This document shows positions 27,785 through 37,449 of a stretch of DNA of 64,000 bases, piece by piece. The stretch is taken from assembly GCF_018219815.1 (NCBI RefSeq), contig NZ_JADMKU010000005.1, forward strand, positions 62,001 to 126,000, in the 5' to 3' direction. Numbering within the stretch: the stretch's first letter is position 1; each line of letters opens with the position of its first letter. Source of the stretch: Thalassovita aquimarina. GTDB lineage: Bacteria; Pseudomonadota; Alphaproteobacteria; Rhodobacterales; Rhodobacteraceae. A model generated the notes under the pieces. The model did not search any database. It saw only the letters and a list, made by a program, of their open reading frames with translations, and was not told the DNA's origin. Position numbers and translations under genes: made by a program.

Positions 27785-28888
27785 CTAGCGGGGCAAGAAC
27801 CGGTTCGGATCGAGCGCCGCGACAACCTCCCGCGTCACCTCCGGGCGGAGCCCCGCGATCAACGCCGCGGTCAGCCGCGACAATGCCGGGGCGGTCTGCA
27901 CGCCATACCCGCCCTGTCCGGCGAGCCAGAAAAACCCTTCCGCCCGGGCATCGAAACCCGTCAGCGGGGTTCGGTCGGGGGCGAAGTTGCGCAACCCGGC
28001 CCAGCTGTGTTCGACCCGGGTGACGGGCACGGTCACCGCCTGTTCGAAACGGTGCAGCCCCTCGGCCAGCACCATGTCGTCGGCCCAGGCGTCCTGCGGC
28101 TCGACCGGGTCCTCGTCGGCCGGGCTGACCATCAGTTTGCCGGCCTCCGGCTTGGCATACCAGCGTTCCGTGACGCTGCCGAACAGCGGCCAGCGGCGCA
28201 CGTCATGGCCCTCGGGCGCGGGCAGGATCGCCGCCGTTCGGCGCATCGGCTGTACACCGATGGGCGATGCCCCGGCCATTTCCGCCACCGCACCAGCCCA
28301 GGCCCCGGCGGCATTCACCACGATCGGCCCGGCGTAATCGGTGCCGTCCGCGGTGACCTGCCAGATGCCGCCGCTGCGCCGCATCGCCGTCACCGGCGCA
28401 CCGGTGACGATCCGGCCGCCGCGCGTGGTGAACAGACGCTGATATCCCGACAGCATGCGGTCGACGTCGATATCCTGCGCGTCCCATTCGATGGCGGCCC
28501 GCGCGATACGTTCGGGACGCAGGATCGGCACCAGTTCCACCGCCTGCGCCGGGCTCAGCATCTCCATGCCGGTCGCCCCGGCGACATAGGCCTCCAGATC
28601 ATCCACTTCGTCCTCTTCGGCTAGAAGCAATTCGCCGCGCGGCGACAGCAGCGAACTGTCAGCAACGCCTTCGGGGGCCTCCATGAACAGGGCCGATACC
28701 GCGTTCAGCGCCCGCAGCGTGGCGTTGCCGTAATTGCGGATGAAGATCGCCGCCGAACGCCCGGTCGAATGATAGCCGGTGCGCGGTTCCGCTTCGAGCA
28801 GCAGAACCGACATGTGTTCGGCCAGCATCGCGGCGGCGCTGACCCCGGCAATGCCGCCGCCGATGACGACCACATCCGCATGGGTCAT
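27785..28888 (-). CDS. FAD-dependent oxidoreductase (DAO family)
   Basis: 367-aa protein with N-terminal dinucleotide-binding motif VVVIGGGIAGVSAAAML and the DAO-family pattern YHSTGRSAA and C-terminal LAGQGGYGVQTAPALSRL. The family includes glycine oxidase, D-amino-acid dehydrogenase and sarcosine oxidase; the substrate cannot be assigned. Its start (28888) overlaps the M3 peptidase stop by 4 nt, so the two are co-translated. Confidence 0.85.
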   Translation of the reverse strand: MTHADVVVIGGGIAGVSAAAMLAEHMSVLLLEAEPRTGYHSTGRSAAIFIRNYGNATLRALNAVSALFMEAPEGVADSSLLSPRGELLLAEEDEVDDLEAYVAGATGMEMLSPAQAVELVPILRPERIARAAIEWDAQDIDVDRMLSGYQRLFTTRGGRIVTGAPVTAMRRSGGIWQVTADGTDYAGPIVVNAAGAWAGAVAEMAGASPIGVQPMRRTAAILPAPEGHDVRRWPLFGSVTERWYAKPEAGKLMVSPADEDPVEPQDAWADDMVLAEGLHRFEQAVTVPVTRVEHSWAGLRNFAPDRTPLTGFDARAEGFFWLAGQGGYGVQTAPALSRLTAALIAGLRPEVTREVVAALDPNRFLPR

Positions 28889-30897
28889 GCCGCCAGCCCG
28901 CGCCCTTTCAGCAGCGCCTCGACCCCCGGCATCCGGCCCCGGAACGCGGTGTAGAGATCCTCGGCCTCCTTCGAGCCGCCGGTGGACAGGATATGGGCTT
29001 CCAGCGCCTTGGCTTTTGCCGGGTCGAACGGATCGCCCGCTTCCTCGAACGCCTCGAAGGCGTCGGCATCCATTACCTCGGACCACATGTAGCTGTAATA
29101 GCCCGAACTGTAGCCGTCGCCGGAAAACACATGAGCGAACTGCGGCGTGGCATGGCGCATGGCGATCTGTTTCGGCATACCGAGCCGCTCCAGAACCTCA
29201 GCCTGCATCGTCATCGGGTCGACCGGGGCCGCACCCTTGTGGAATTCCAGGTCCACGAGGGCGGAGGCCACATATTCCACCGTCTGGAATCCCTGATCGA
29301 AATTCGCCGCTCCCAGCACCTTGTCCAGCATCGCCTTGGGCATCGGTTCCCCGGTTTCGGCATGGGTGGCGAATTCTTCCAGCACCGCAGGGACTTCCAG
29401 CCAGTGTTCGTAAAGCTGGCTGGGCAATTCGACGAAATCGCGCGCGACGGAGGTGCCCGAGATGCTTTCATAGGTCACGTCGGACAGCATCTGGTGCAGT
29501 GCGTGTCCGAATTCGTGGAACAGGGTGCGCGCATCGTCATAGGACAGCAGCGCCGGGTCGGCCTTGGCGAAGTTGCAGACATTGATGACAACCGGGGCCT
29601 GCACTTTCGGGAACTTCGCCTGTGCCCGCATCGCCGAACACCAGGCACCCGAACGCTTCGACCCGCGCGCGAAGTAATCGCCGATGAACACCGCCACGTG
29701 CTTGCCGTTCCGGGTGACTTCCCAGCCGCGGCAGTCGGGGTGGTAAAGCGCCACGTCCAGCGGTTTGAATTCCAGCCCGAACAACCGGTTGGCGCAGGCA
29801 AAGGCGGCCTCGATCATCCGGTCGAGCTGCAGGTAGGGTTTCAGCGCCGCCTCGTCCAGATCGTGTTCCGCCTTGCGCCGCTTGGCGGCGTAGTAATGCC
29901 AGTCCCAGGCCTCCAGGCCGCCGTTGATCCCGTCCTTGTGCATCATCGCCTCAAGCACCTTGGCGTCTTCCTCTGCCCGCACCTTGGCCGGTTGCCAGAC
30001 CGCCAGCAACAGCTCCTCCACCTTGTCGGGTGTCTTCGCCATTTCGGTTTCCAGCTTGTAGGCGGCGAAATTGTCGTAGCCCAGTAACTTGGCGCGTTCT
30101 TCGCGCAGCTTCAGGATTTCGGCGGCGATATCACGGTTGTCGTGATCGCCGCCATTGGCCCCGCGCGCCACGAAGGCCTTGTAGGCTTTTTCGCGCAAGT
30201 TCCGGCGCGGCGAAAACTGCAGGAACGGCGTGATGATCGATCGCGACGTGGTGACGATGGGACCTTCGACGCCCTTTTCCCTGCCCGCCGCGCGCATCGT
30301 GCCAACGACGAAATCGGGCAGCCCTTCAAGGTCCTCCTCGCCCACTTCCATGAACCATTCGCGCTCATCCGCCAGAAGGTTCTGGGTGAACTGGGTGCCC
30401 AAGGTGGCCAGCCGTCCCTTGATTTCGGCCATCCGCTTGTCGGCCTCGCCTTCCAGTGCAGCGCCAGCGCGGACGAAACCGCGATGGGTCAGCATCAGCA
30501 CCCGCTGCTGTTCCTCGCTCAGCCCCAGGTCGTCCTTGCGCGCCCAGAGATCCGCCACCCGCTTGAACAGCGGCTTGTTCGACGAAATCGCCGCGAAATG
30601 CGCCGCCAGTTTCGGGGAAAAGTCGCGCTGCAGCTTTTCGCGTTCGGGGTTGCTGTCGGCCCCGGCGACGGTGAAGAAGACCGACAGCACCTTGTCCATC
30701 GCCTCACCCGCCGCTTCCAGCGCCTCGATGGTGTTGGCGAATGTCGGCGCCTCGGGATTGGCCGCGATGGCGTCGATTTCGGCGTTGTGCTGGGCCAGCG
30801 CGGTTTCGAAGGCGGGGGCGAAATCTTCGTCCTTGATGCGGTCGAAGGGGGCGATTTCAAACGGCGTGTCCCAATGGGACAGAAGCGGATTGGTCAT
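28885..30897 (-). CDS. M3-family zinc metallopeptidase (oligopeptidase A/Dcp type)
   Basis: 670-aa peptidase without a visible signal peptide, so probably cytoplasmic and acting on short peptides. The zinc motif HEFGH is at 461-465 (LFHEFGHALHQML). The N-terminus MTNPLLSHWDTPFEIAPFDRIKDEDFAPAFE is typical of the M3A group. The start at 30897 is chosen on that basis and on the GGAG site upstream. Confidence 0.93.
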   Translation of the reverse strand: MTNPLLSHWDTPFEIAPFDRIKDEDFAPAFETALAQHNAEIDAIAANPEAPTFANTIEALEAAGEAMDKVLSVFFTVAGADSNPEREKLQRDFSPKLAAHFAAISSNKPLFKRVADLWARKDDLGLSEEQQRVLMLTHRGFVRAGAALEGEADKRMAEIKGRLATLGTQFTQNLLADEREWFMEVGEEDLEGLPDFVVGTMRAAGREKGVEGPIVTTSRSIITPFLQFSPRRNLREKAYKAFVARGANGGDHDNRDIAAEILKLREERAKLLGYDNFAAYKLETEMAKTPDKVEELLLAVWQPAKVRAEEDAKVLEAMMHKDGINGGLEAWDWHYYAAKRRKAEHDLDEAALKPYLQLDRMIEAAFACANRLFGLEFKPLDVALYHPDCRGWEVTRNGKHVAVFIGDYFARGSKRSGAWCSAMRAQAKFPKVQAPVVINVCNFAKADPALLSYDDARTLFHEFGHALHQMLSDVTYESISGTSVARDFVELPSQLYEHWLEVPAVLEEFATHAETGEPMPKAMLDKVLGAANFDQGFQTVEYVASALVDLEFHKGAAPVDPMTMQAEVLERLGMPKQIAMRHATPQFAHVFSGDGYSSGYYSYMWSEVMDADAFEAFEEAGDPFDPAKAKALEAHILSTGGSKEAEDLYTAFRGRMPGVEALLKGRGLAA

Positions 30898-30953
30898 GAA
30901 CGGGTCTCCTTTGCAGGGCAAGGTAGGCCCGATGTTTTCCGACTTCCAGCCCC

Positions 30954-31991
30954 CTAATGCCCGCCGCAGACCGGGCAGTCGGGGCGCTTCTTCAACGCGA
31001 TCTTTCGGGTCTCGCCCCACAGCGCGTCATAGATCAGCATCTCGCCACGCAGGGGGGCGCCGGCGCCGGTGATCAGCTTGATCGCCTCCACCGCCATGAT
31101 CGCCCCAACCACGCCGGGCAAGGGCCCGATCACCCCTGCCTCGGCGCAGGACGGCGCGAGCCCGGGCGCGGGCGCTTCGGGGAAAATGCATTGGTAGCAG
31201 GGGCCGGATGTGGCGGGGTCGAAAACGCTGACCTGCCCTTCCCATTGCGACAGGGCACCGGAAATCAACGGCTTGCCCAGTTTCGCGGCCGCTGCGTTGG
31301 ACAGATAGCGGGTGACGAAGTTATCGGTGCCGTCGAGGATCAGATCGTAATCGGCGAACAGGTCTTCCGCCATTTCCGCCTCCAGCCGCCGCTTGTAGGG
31401 ACGCACTTCCACGAAGGGGTTCTGCGCCTCCATCGCGACCTTGGCGGAAAACACCTTGGCCATGCCGATATCGGTATCGCGGTGGATCACCTGCCGCTGC
31501 AGGTTGGAATTGTCGACCTCGTCATCGTCGATCACGCCGATGGTGCCGACACCCGATGCCGCCAGGTACAGCAAAGCGGGTGATCCCAACCCGCCGGCCC
31601 CGATCACCAGCACCTTGGCATTCTTCAGCTTCTTCTGCCCCGTCCCGCCGATTTCGCGCAGCACGATATGGCGGGCATAGCGATTGAGTTCTGTTTCGTT
31701 GAAGATGCCGGCGGGTTTTTCCGGTTCGGGTTCCGGCTGTGCCCGGTTGCGCGCCCAGCCCAACCCCTGACGATAAACCAGGGCCAGCGCGGCGAAGCCG
31801 CCCAGCAGCAGCCAGGGTGCGGCCGACCCGCCGGTGGATTGGCGCAGCCCGTGACCGTCGGGCAGCACCAGATGCAGCGCCACAACGGCCAGCCACAACA
31901 GCCCGATCATGCCGCCGCGCAGCGCGTATGGGGCCTTCAGCGCGGCGCCGATGCCCCAAATCGCCGCCGCCATGACGCTGATCAACAGCAT
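30954..31991 (-). CDS. moeB: MoeB/HesA/ThiF-family adenylyltransferase with N-terminal membrane segments
   Basis: 345-aa E1-like enzyme that adenylates the C-terminus of a sulfur-carrier protein (MoaD or ThiS). The ATP site GAGGLGSP, catalytic-Cys region PSCAEAGVIGPLPGVVG, and zinc pairs CYQC and CPVC are present. Unlike E. coli MoeB it begins with about 90 residues containing hydrophobic helices near 1-20, 28-45 and 58-72 before the NETELNRYARHIVL start of the enzyme proper. The start overlaps dut by 1 nt (TGATG). Membrane anchoring is inferred. Confidence 0.88.
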   Translation of the reverse strand: MLLISVMAAAIWGIGAALKAPYALRGGMIGLLWLAVVALHLVLPDGHGLRQSTGGSAAPWLLLGGFAALALVYRQGLGWARNRAQPEPEPEKPAGIFNETELNRYARHIVLREIGGTGQKKLKNAKVLVIGAGGLGSPALLYLAASGVGTIGVIDDDEVDNSNLQRQVIHRDTDIGMAKVFSAKVAMEAQNPFVEVRPYKRRLEAEMAEDLFADYDLILDGTDNFVTRYLSNAAAAKLGKPLISGALSQWEGQVSVFDPATSGPCYQCIFPEAPAPGLAPSCAEAGVIGPLPGVVGAIMAVEAIKLITGAGAPLRGEMLIYDALWGETRKIALKKRPDCPVCGGH

Positions 31992-32455
31992 CAGCTATGC
32001 CCGGTCGAACCGAACCCGCCTGCGCCGCGTTCGGTATCGCTCAGCCCCTCGACGACGGCGAATTGCGCCTGCACCACGGGCGCCACGATCATTTGCGCGA
32101 TGCGATCACCATGAGAGACGTGGAAGGGTTGATTGCTGGCATTGTGCAGGATCACCCCCACCGGTCCGCGGTAATCGCTGTCGATGGTGCCGGGACTGTT
32201 GGGAATGGTGATCCCGTGTTTCAGCGCCAGGCCGGAACGGGGGCGAATCTGGACCTCGTACCCGTTGGGGATCTCGAAGCGCAGCCCGGTCTGGATCACC
32301 GCGCGGAACCCCGGCGCGATGGTCATGCCCTCTTCGCGGAAATCGGGGGCGAAATTGGCGCGGATATCGGCCCCGGCAGCACCGGGGGTTTCATAGCTTG
32401 GCAAGGGGACAGAACGGTCCGCCCCCTGATCCCAGATGACCGCTATCTGCACCAT
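31991..32455 (-). CDS. dut: dUTP diphosphatase
   Basis: 154-aa homotrimeric dUTPase hydrolysing dUTP to dUMP. The five family motifs are recognisable: AGADIRA, PRSGLALKHGIT, NSPGTIDSDYRG (catalytic Asp), GDRIAQMIV, and the C-terminal RGAGGFGSTG loop. It sits 1 nt after coaBC, the same coaBC-dut neighbourhood as in many bacteria. Confidence 0.97.
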   Translation of the reverse strand: MVQIAVIWDQGADRSVPLPSYETPGAAGADIRANFAPDFREEGMTIAPGFRAVIQTGLRFEIPNGYEVQIRPRSGLALKHGITIPNSPGTIDSDYRGPVGVILHNASNQPFHVSHGDRIAQMIVAPVVQAQFAVVEGLSDTERGAGGFGSTGHS

Positions 32456-32456
32456 T

Positions 32457-33656
32457 TCACGTCTCCTCCAACTTGTCTGCGATCCGCATGGCCAGCCGTT
32501 TGGCGACCTCGGCCTTGTTCAGTCTCGGCCATTCCTCGATCCCGTCTTCGCGGATCAGGATGACGGCGTTTTCGGCCCCGCCCATGATCCCGGTTTCGGG
32601 GCGCACATCATTGGCCACGATCCAGTCGCACTGTTTGCGGGCGCGTTTCGCCGTGGCATGGGCGATGACATCGTCGGTTTCCGCCGCGAAACCAACGACA
32701 AGCCCCGGGCGACCGGTTTCCAACTGGCTGACGGTGGCAAGGATGTCGGGATTTTCGGCGAATTCCAGCACCGGCAATTGACCGTTCTGTTTCTTGATCT
32801 TCGACGCGGAGGAGGACGTGACGCGCCAATCCGCCACAGCCGCGGCGAACACCGCCGCGTCGACGGGCAGCGCGTCCTGTACCGCCGCCAGCATTTCGTT
32901 CGCGGTTTCCACCGGCACCACGGTGACACCGGCGGGCGGCGGCACGTCGGCCGGACCGGAGACGAAGACCACCTCGGCCCCGAGCGCGGCGAGCGCCGCC
33001 GCGATCGCGGTGCCCTGCGCGCCCGAGGACCGGTTGGCGATGTAACGCACCGGGTCGATCGGTTCGTGGGTCGGCCCCGAGGTCACCAGCACCCGCTTGC
33101 CGCTCAGCGGTCCGGCGGACAGCGCCCCGGCAATGGCATCGACGATCTGCATCGGTTCGACCATCCGGCCCGGCCCGTATTCGCCGCAGGCCATGTCGCC
33201 ATTGTCCGGCCCCAGAACGGTGATGCCGTCCTGTCGCAGGGCCGCCAGGTTACGCTGCGTCGCCGGGTGCTGCCACATCCGCACATTCATCGCGGGCGCG
33301 ATCATCACCGGCGTGTCGGTCGCCATCAGCAGGGTCGAGGCCATGTCATCGGCATGACCGCCCGCCATCTTCGCCATCAGGTCGGCGGTGGCCGGGACCA
33401 CCACGACCAGATCGGCCACGCGCGACAGCTGGATATGGCCCATCTCGGCCTCGTCCGTCAGGTCGAACAGGTCGGTATAGGCCTTTTCCCCCGCCAGCGA
33501 AGACACGGTCAAGGGCGTGACGAATTCCTGCGCCGCGCGGGTCAGGACCGGGGTGACCGCCGCGCCGCGTTCGCGCAGCCGGCGGATCAGTTCCGGCACC
33601 TTGAAGGCCGCGATACCGCCGCCGACGATCAACAAAATGCGCTTTCCGCTCAGCAT
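32457..33656 (-). CDS. coaBC: Bifunctional phosphopantothenoylcysteine decarboxylase/synthetase CoaBC
   Basis: 399-aa two-domain enzyme of coenzyme A synthesis. The N-terminal flavoprotein domain (CoaC) has GGGIAAFKVPELIRRLRERG and the APAMNVRMW loop; the C-terminal synthetase (CoaB) begins near residue 190 with KRVLVTSGPTHEPIDPVRYIANRSSG. The longer frame upstream of 33656 runs antisense through the ChaN-like gene region and is rejected. Confidence 0.95.
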   Translation of the reverse strand: MLSGKRILLIVGGGIAAFKVPELIRRLRERGAAVTPVLTRAAQEFVTPLTVSSLAGEKAYTDLFDLTDEAEMGHIQLSRVADLVVVVPATADLMAKMAGGHADDMASTLLMATDTPVMIAPAMNVRMWQHPATQRNLAALRQDGITVLGPDNGDMACGEYGPGRMVEPMQIVDAIAGALSAGPLSGKRVLVTSGPTHEPIDPVRYIANRSSGAQGTAIAAALAALGAEVVFVSGPADVPPPAGVTVVPVETANEMLAAVQDALPVDAAVFAAAVADWRVTSSSASKIKKQNGQLPVLEFAENPDILATVSQLETGRPGLVVGFAAETDDVIAHATAKRARKQCDWIVANDVRPETGIMGGAENAVILIREDGIEEWPRLNKAEVAKRLAMRIADKLEET

Positions 33657-33721
33657 TTCATCCCCCCAAATCCCGTTTGTCCGGGACAGTATGCATGTCG
33701 CGGAAGAGAGACAAGAGCGGC

Positions 33722-34528
33722 TTAACGGAACGCAGCGCAAGGATCGGGACGATCCACGGAGGGTGCGTCGATCACCGCGTCGAAACTGCCTTCGGGATCG
33801 TTGCCATCCTCGGACTGTCCGATGGAGGAGAGAGCGAGGCCGGGCTGCAGCTGTTTCAGATAGGCGGGCACCGCCCAATCGGTCCGGGCATGGCCGTTGC
33901 CGGTGATCACCACCACCGGGCCGCCGGTTTCGGTCAGTGCCCGAAGCGTCGTGCGGGCGATTTCGGCGTCGCGCAGCCGCTGCAGCGCCACCATCTTCGG
34001 CAGCAGGTCTTCGGGCAGGGCATCGCAATGTGCTTTCCTTTGCAGGTCATGCCTTGCCTCAAGCTGATCGTCGGGCAATGGCCGGTCCAGCCCGTAGGAC
34101 GCAGCGTCGGCCCCGAAGCTTTCCACGATGCCGGCCTCGAACGCCGCCCGCGCCGCATCGCGCGGCACCCCGGCGCCATAGATTGCGGCCTCCGGGGCGG
34201 CCTGCATGATCTGATAATACATGGAGAAATCGGGCCAGCCGCTGTTTTCCCAGTCAAGCGTGTCGGCCAGCGCCTCCCGATCGGCGCGCAGGTCATCGGT
34301 GATACGCCCCGCCTGGTCGGGGCTCAGCATTTCGAAGACAAGCGCTTTGGGGGCAACCGCTCGGGCCAGACGCGCCTGAGTTTCGTGATGTGCGGGATTG
34401 TCATGCACTTCGCCAAGAATGACGACGTCACGCCACCGCAGCAGGTCCTCGACAGGACCGGCGGGAGCCGTCCCCGGCAGCACCGATACCGCGGCCAGGG
34501 TCAATGCAAACAGCAAAGGTTTCTTCAT
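33722..34528 (-). CDS. ChaN-family protein
   Basis: 268-aa protein with an N-terminal signal peptide (KKPLLFALTLAAVSVLPGTAPAG), so exported. The ChaN core is recognised by DVVILGEVHDNPAHHETQ and VVVITGNGHARTDWAVP, the two His-containing motifs of this heme-binding/Tiki-like fold. No lipobox Cys is seen. The start overlaps the rpoH stop by 4 nt. Proposed role is heme or iron handling, by family only. Confidence 0.8.
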   Translation of the reverse strand: MKKPLLFALTLAAVSVLPGTAPAGPVEDLLRWRDVVILGEVHDNPAHHETQARLARAVAPKALVFEMLSPDQAGRITDDLRADREALADTLDWENSGWPDFSMYYQIMQAAPEAAIYGAGVPRDAARAAFEAGIVESFGADAASYGLDRPLPDDQLEARHDLQRKAHCDALPEDLLPKMVALQRLRDAEIARTTLRALTETGGPVVVITGNGHARTDWAVPAYLKQLQPGLALSSIGQSEDGNDPEGSFDAVIDAPSVDRPDPCAAFR

Positions 34529-35403
34529 AGAAGAAAGTCTTGCACCTCGCGGCTTTCCTGTTCCAGCCGTTTCTTCATCTTCGTCAGGGCCGCCGCTTCC
34601 AGCTGCCGCACCCGTTCCTTGCTCAGGCCAAGTTCGATCCCCAGCGATTCCAAGGTCCGTGGCGGTTCCTTCAGCTTGCGTTCGCGGATGATGAATTGCT
34701 CGCGTTCGTTCAGGCTGCCGATCGCGTCGACCAGCCATTGCCGCAGCGTCCGGATATCATGCTGATCCTCGATGATTTCGGCCGCGTCGGCGCCGTCGTC
34801 TTCCAGCGTGTCGATCCATTCGCGGCCTTCGTCCTCAGCGCTTTGCGTCGCGTTGAGGGAAAAGTCCGATCCCGCCAGGCGGCCTTCCATCATTTCGACA
34901 TCACGCAGGGGCACGCCGACTTCCATCGAAATCGCCTGCCGCAACTGATGCCGGTCAAGCTCCTCGCCCCGAGACTGCGCTTCGCGCTCCAGCTGGGCCT
35001 GAACCCGGCGCATGTTGAAAAACAATGTTTTCTGCGACGAGGTCGACCCGGTACGCACCATCGACCAGTTGCGCATCACGTAATCCTGGATCGATGCCTT
35101 GATCCACCAGACGGCATAGGTGGAAAAGCGCACGCCGCGATCGGGGTCGAATTTGTCCGCCGCCTTCATCAGCCCCAGACCCGCTTCCTGGATCAGGTCA
35201 TTCATCGGCGCGCCATAGCGCTTGAACTTCGATGCCATGGAAATCGCCAGCCGCATATAGGCATTGATCAGGCGGTGCAGCGCCTGTTCGTCCCGGTGAT
35301 CCCGCCAAGCACAGGCCAGTTGCCGTTCAGTTTCCGCGTCCAGTAGCTCGGCCTTCATGGCCTTGCGGGACAGGGAGACGTCATTTGGTGCATCAAGTGC
35401 CAT
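34525..35403 (-). CDS. rpoH: RNA polymerase heat-shock/stress sigma factor RpoH (RpoHII type)
   Basis: 292-aa group 3 sigma factor. Region 2 has LIQEAGLGLMKAADKFDPDRGVRFSTYAVWWIKASIQDYVMRNW, and the RpoH box reads QKTLFFNMRR. Region 4 ends with LSKERVRQLEAAALTKMKKRL. The N-terminus (SLSRKAMKAELLDAETERQL) resembles the RpoHII paralogue of Rhodobacter, which serves singlet-oxygen and general stress responses. Divergent from cobU; a GGGGGAATTGGA site precedes the ATG. Confidence 0.93.
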   Translation of the reverse strand: MALDAPNDVSLSRKAMKAELLDAETERQLACAWRDHRDEQALHRLINAYMRLAISMASKFKRYGAPMNDLIQEAGLGLMKAADKFDPDRGVRFSTYAVWWIKASIQDYVMRNWSMVRTGSTSSQKTLFFNMRRVQAQLEREAQSRGEELDRHQLRQAISMEVGVPLRDVEMMEGRLAGSDFSLNATQSAEDEGREWIDTLEDDGADAAEIIEDQHDIRTLRQWLVDAIGSLNEREQFIIRERKLKEPPRTLESLGIELGLSKERVRQLEAAALTKMKKRLEQESREVQDFLL

Positions 35404-35514
35404 TCCAATTCCCCCACAAATCTATCGGGCGCTTTGGCGCCACGTCTTGTTTCATTACATGTGGGAATGATACGCACGGCAATATGCGCCAGATCACAAT
35501 AAGGTGTGCGGAAA

Positions 35515-36036
35515 ATGCAGAATAAACTGACCTTGGTGATTGGCGGGGCTGGGTCCGGAAAATCTTCCTGGGCGGAAAACTTCGTGTTTCAAAGCGGTTA
35601 CGACAGAATCTACATCGCCACCGCACAGCCCTGGGATGACGAGATGCAGGCCAAGATTCAGGCCCATCAACGACAGCGCGGCCAAAATTGGCATACGGTC
35701 GAGGCGCCGATGGACGTCGCCGCCCCCCTGTCCGAGGCCCGTCCCGATCAGATCGTTCTGCTTGATTGCGCCACCATGTGGCTGTCCAATCACCTGCTGG
35801 CGGAGTCGGAACTGGCACAGGAAGAGGACCGTTTGATCGCCGCCCTGACCGCCTGCCGCGCCCCGATCGTGGTGGTCACGAACGAAGTCGGCATGTCGGT
35901 GGTGCCCGAAAACGCCCTTGCCCGTCTGTTCCGTGATGCGCAGGGCCGGGTGAACCGCCGGATTGCCGAAAAGGCCGATCTTGTCGTCGCGGTGATGGCC
36001 GGCCTGCCGCTGGCGCTGAAGGGACAATTGCCATGA
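35515..36036 (+). CDS. cobU: Bifunctional adenosylcobinamide kinase/guanylyltransferase
   Basis: 173-aa enzyme phosphorylating and then GMP-activating adenosylcobinamide in cobalamin synthesis. The P-loop GGAGSGKS is at 10-17, with VLLDCATMWLSN and VVVTNEVGMSVVPE as further family segments. A GTG at 35506 could add three residues; the ATG is preferred. It overlaps the phosphatase gene by 4 nt. Confidence 0.93.
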   Translation: MQNKLTLVIGGAGSGKSSWAENFVFQSGYDRIYIATAQPWDDEMQAKIQAHQRQRGQNWHTVEAPMDVAAPLSEARPDQIVLLDCATMWLSNHLLAESELAQEEDRLIAALTACRAPIVVVTNEVGMSVVPENALARLFRDAQGRVNRRIAEKADLVVAVMAGLPLALKGQLP

Positions 36037-36605
36037 GCCGGTTTTTCTGGGTCCGCCACGGCCCTACCCATGCCAAGACCATGGTCGGCTGGTCGGACCT
36101 GCCCGCCGACCTCAGCAACAGCGCGCAACTGGCCCGGCTTGATGCCGCCTTGCCGAGCGACGCGCTGGTGGTGTCCTCGGACCTGATCCGGGCCGTGGCA
36201 ACCGCCGACGCCATCGCCGGCAACCGTTCACGGCTGCCGCACGATCCCGACCTGCGGGAAATCCATTTCGGCGACTGGGAACTGAAGCGGTTCGACGAAG
36301 TCGAGGACACCGCCCATATCCGGTCGTTCTGGGAAAACCCCGGCGATGTGCGCCCCCCCGGCGGCGAAAGCTGGCACGAAGTGACCGCGCGTGTCGATCG
36401 TGCCGTATCACGGCTGATCAACGACAATCCCGGCCGTGACATCGTCGCCGTCGCCCATTTCGGCGTGATCCTGACACAGTTGCAGCAAGCGCTGAAAATC
36501 GGCGCTTACGAAGCGTTTTCTCACCGGATCGACAACCTGTCCCTGACGGAATTGCACTGGGACGGGACGGGTTGGCAGGCCCGGAGATTCAATCAAAATT
36601 TGTGA
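36033..36605 (+). CDS. Histidine phosphatase family protein, possible alpha-ribazole phosphatase
   Basis: 190-aa phosphoglycerate-mutase-like phosphatase. The RHG motif (FFWVRHGPT) gives the nucleophile His; DLREIHFGDWE and VAVAHFGVI give the second His. Translational overlap with cobU supports a role as CobC-like alpha-ribazole phosphatase in late cobalamin synthesis, but sequence alone does not fix the substrate. Confidence 0.8.
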   Translation: MSRFFWVRHGPTHAKTMVGWSDLPADLSNSAQLARLDAALPSDALVVSSDLIRAVATADAIAGNRSRLPHDPDLREIHFGDWELKRFDEVEDTAHIRSFWENPGDVRPPGGESWHEVTARVDRAVSRLINDNPGRDIVAVAHFGVILTQLQQALKIGAYEAFSHRIDNLSLTELHWDGTGWQARRFNQNL

Positions 36606-36688
36606 TTAATACGCGAACAAATATTTTATTTAGTGATATATTTTTAAAGGCTATTCTGGATCGAACCGCATTTATCGGAGATCACGGA

Positions 36689-37372
36689 ATGTCCTATCAA
36701 CTCTATATCGGTGACCAGAGCTTTTCCAGCTGGTCCTTGCGCGGCTGGCTGATGCTGGAAAAATTCGGCCTGCCCTATGAGACCCATCTTGCCGGGCTTT
36801 ACAGCAGCACGTTTCAGCAGGACCTCGCCGGGCTGTCGCCGGCCCATCTGGTGCCGGTTCTGAAAACCCCCGAGGGCACGGTGATCGGCGAAACCCAGGC
36901 CATCGCGGAAGAACTGAACAGCCGCCATCCCGAATTGCAGATGTGGCCCGAAGACCCCGCCGCCCGCGCCTTCGCCCGCTGGATTTCGGCCGAAATGCAT
37001 GCCGGTTTCGCCGTCCTGCGTGCCGAATGCCCGATGCAGCTTTTGCATCAATACGCGGGCTTCGCGGTGTCCGACACGCTGCGCGCCGATCTGGACCGGC
37101 TGGAACTACTGTGGACCAAGGCGCGCGAGGATTTCGGCGCCGAAGGCCCGTGGCTGTTCGGGCGCTATTCGCTGGCCGACTGTTTCTATGCGCCGGTTGC
37201 GGCGCGGATCGCCGGCTATGACCTGCCGGTCGGCGATGTTGCCAGCTACTATGTCGCCACCACCCTTGCCGATCCCGCGTTCCAAAGCTGGCGCGCGGCG
37301 GGGCTGGAGAAATCCTACGACCCGGTGCCCTACGCGATGGACCTTCCGACGAAGGTCTGGCCCGGCGCCTGA
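36689..37372 (+). CDS. Glutathione S-transferase family protein
   Basis: 227-aa GST-fold protein. The thioredoxin-like N-terminal domain has DQSFSSWSLRGWLMLEKFGLPYETHL with a Ser near the catalytic position, and HLVPVLKTPEG with TQAIAEEL for the glutathione site. The C-terminal domain is helical (LFGRYSLADCFYAPVAARI). The start at 36689 follows an A+T-rich leader of about 80 nt (36600-36688), which is a likely promoter region. Confidence 0.88.
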   Translation: MSYQLYIGDQSFSSWSLRGWLMLEKFGLPYETHLAGLYSSTFQQDLAGLSPAHLVPVLKTPEGTVIGETQAIAEELNSRHPELQMWPEDPAARAFARWISAEMHAGFAVLRAECPMQLLHQYAGFAVSDTLRADLDRLELLWTKAREDFGAEGPWLFGRYSLADCFYAPVAARIAGYDLPVGDVASYYVATTLADPAFQSWRAAGLEKSYDPVPYAMDLPTKVWPGA

Positions 37373-37449
37373 ACAGGGTAAATCCGTATTAACCAATCCT
37401 AAAGCGCTGCCCCGTTACCGTTGATTTTCCGGTTCAAGGCGGGGGTTAC

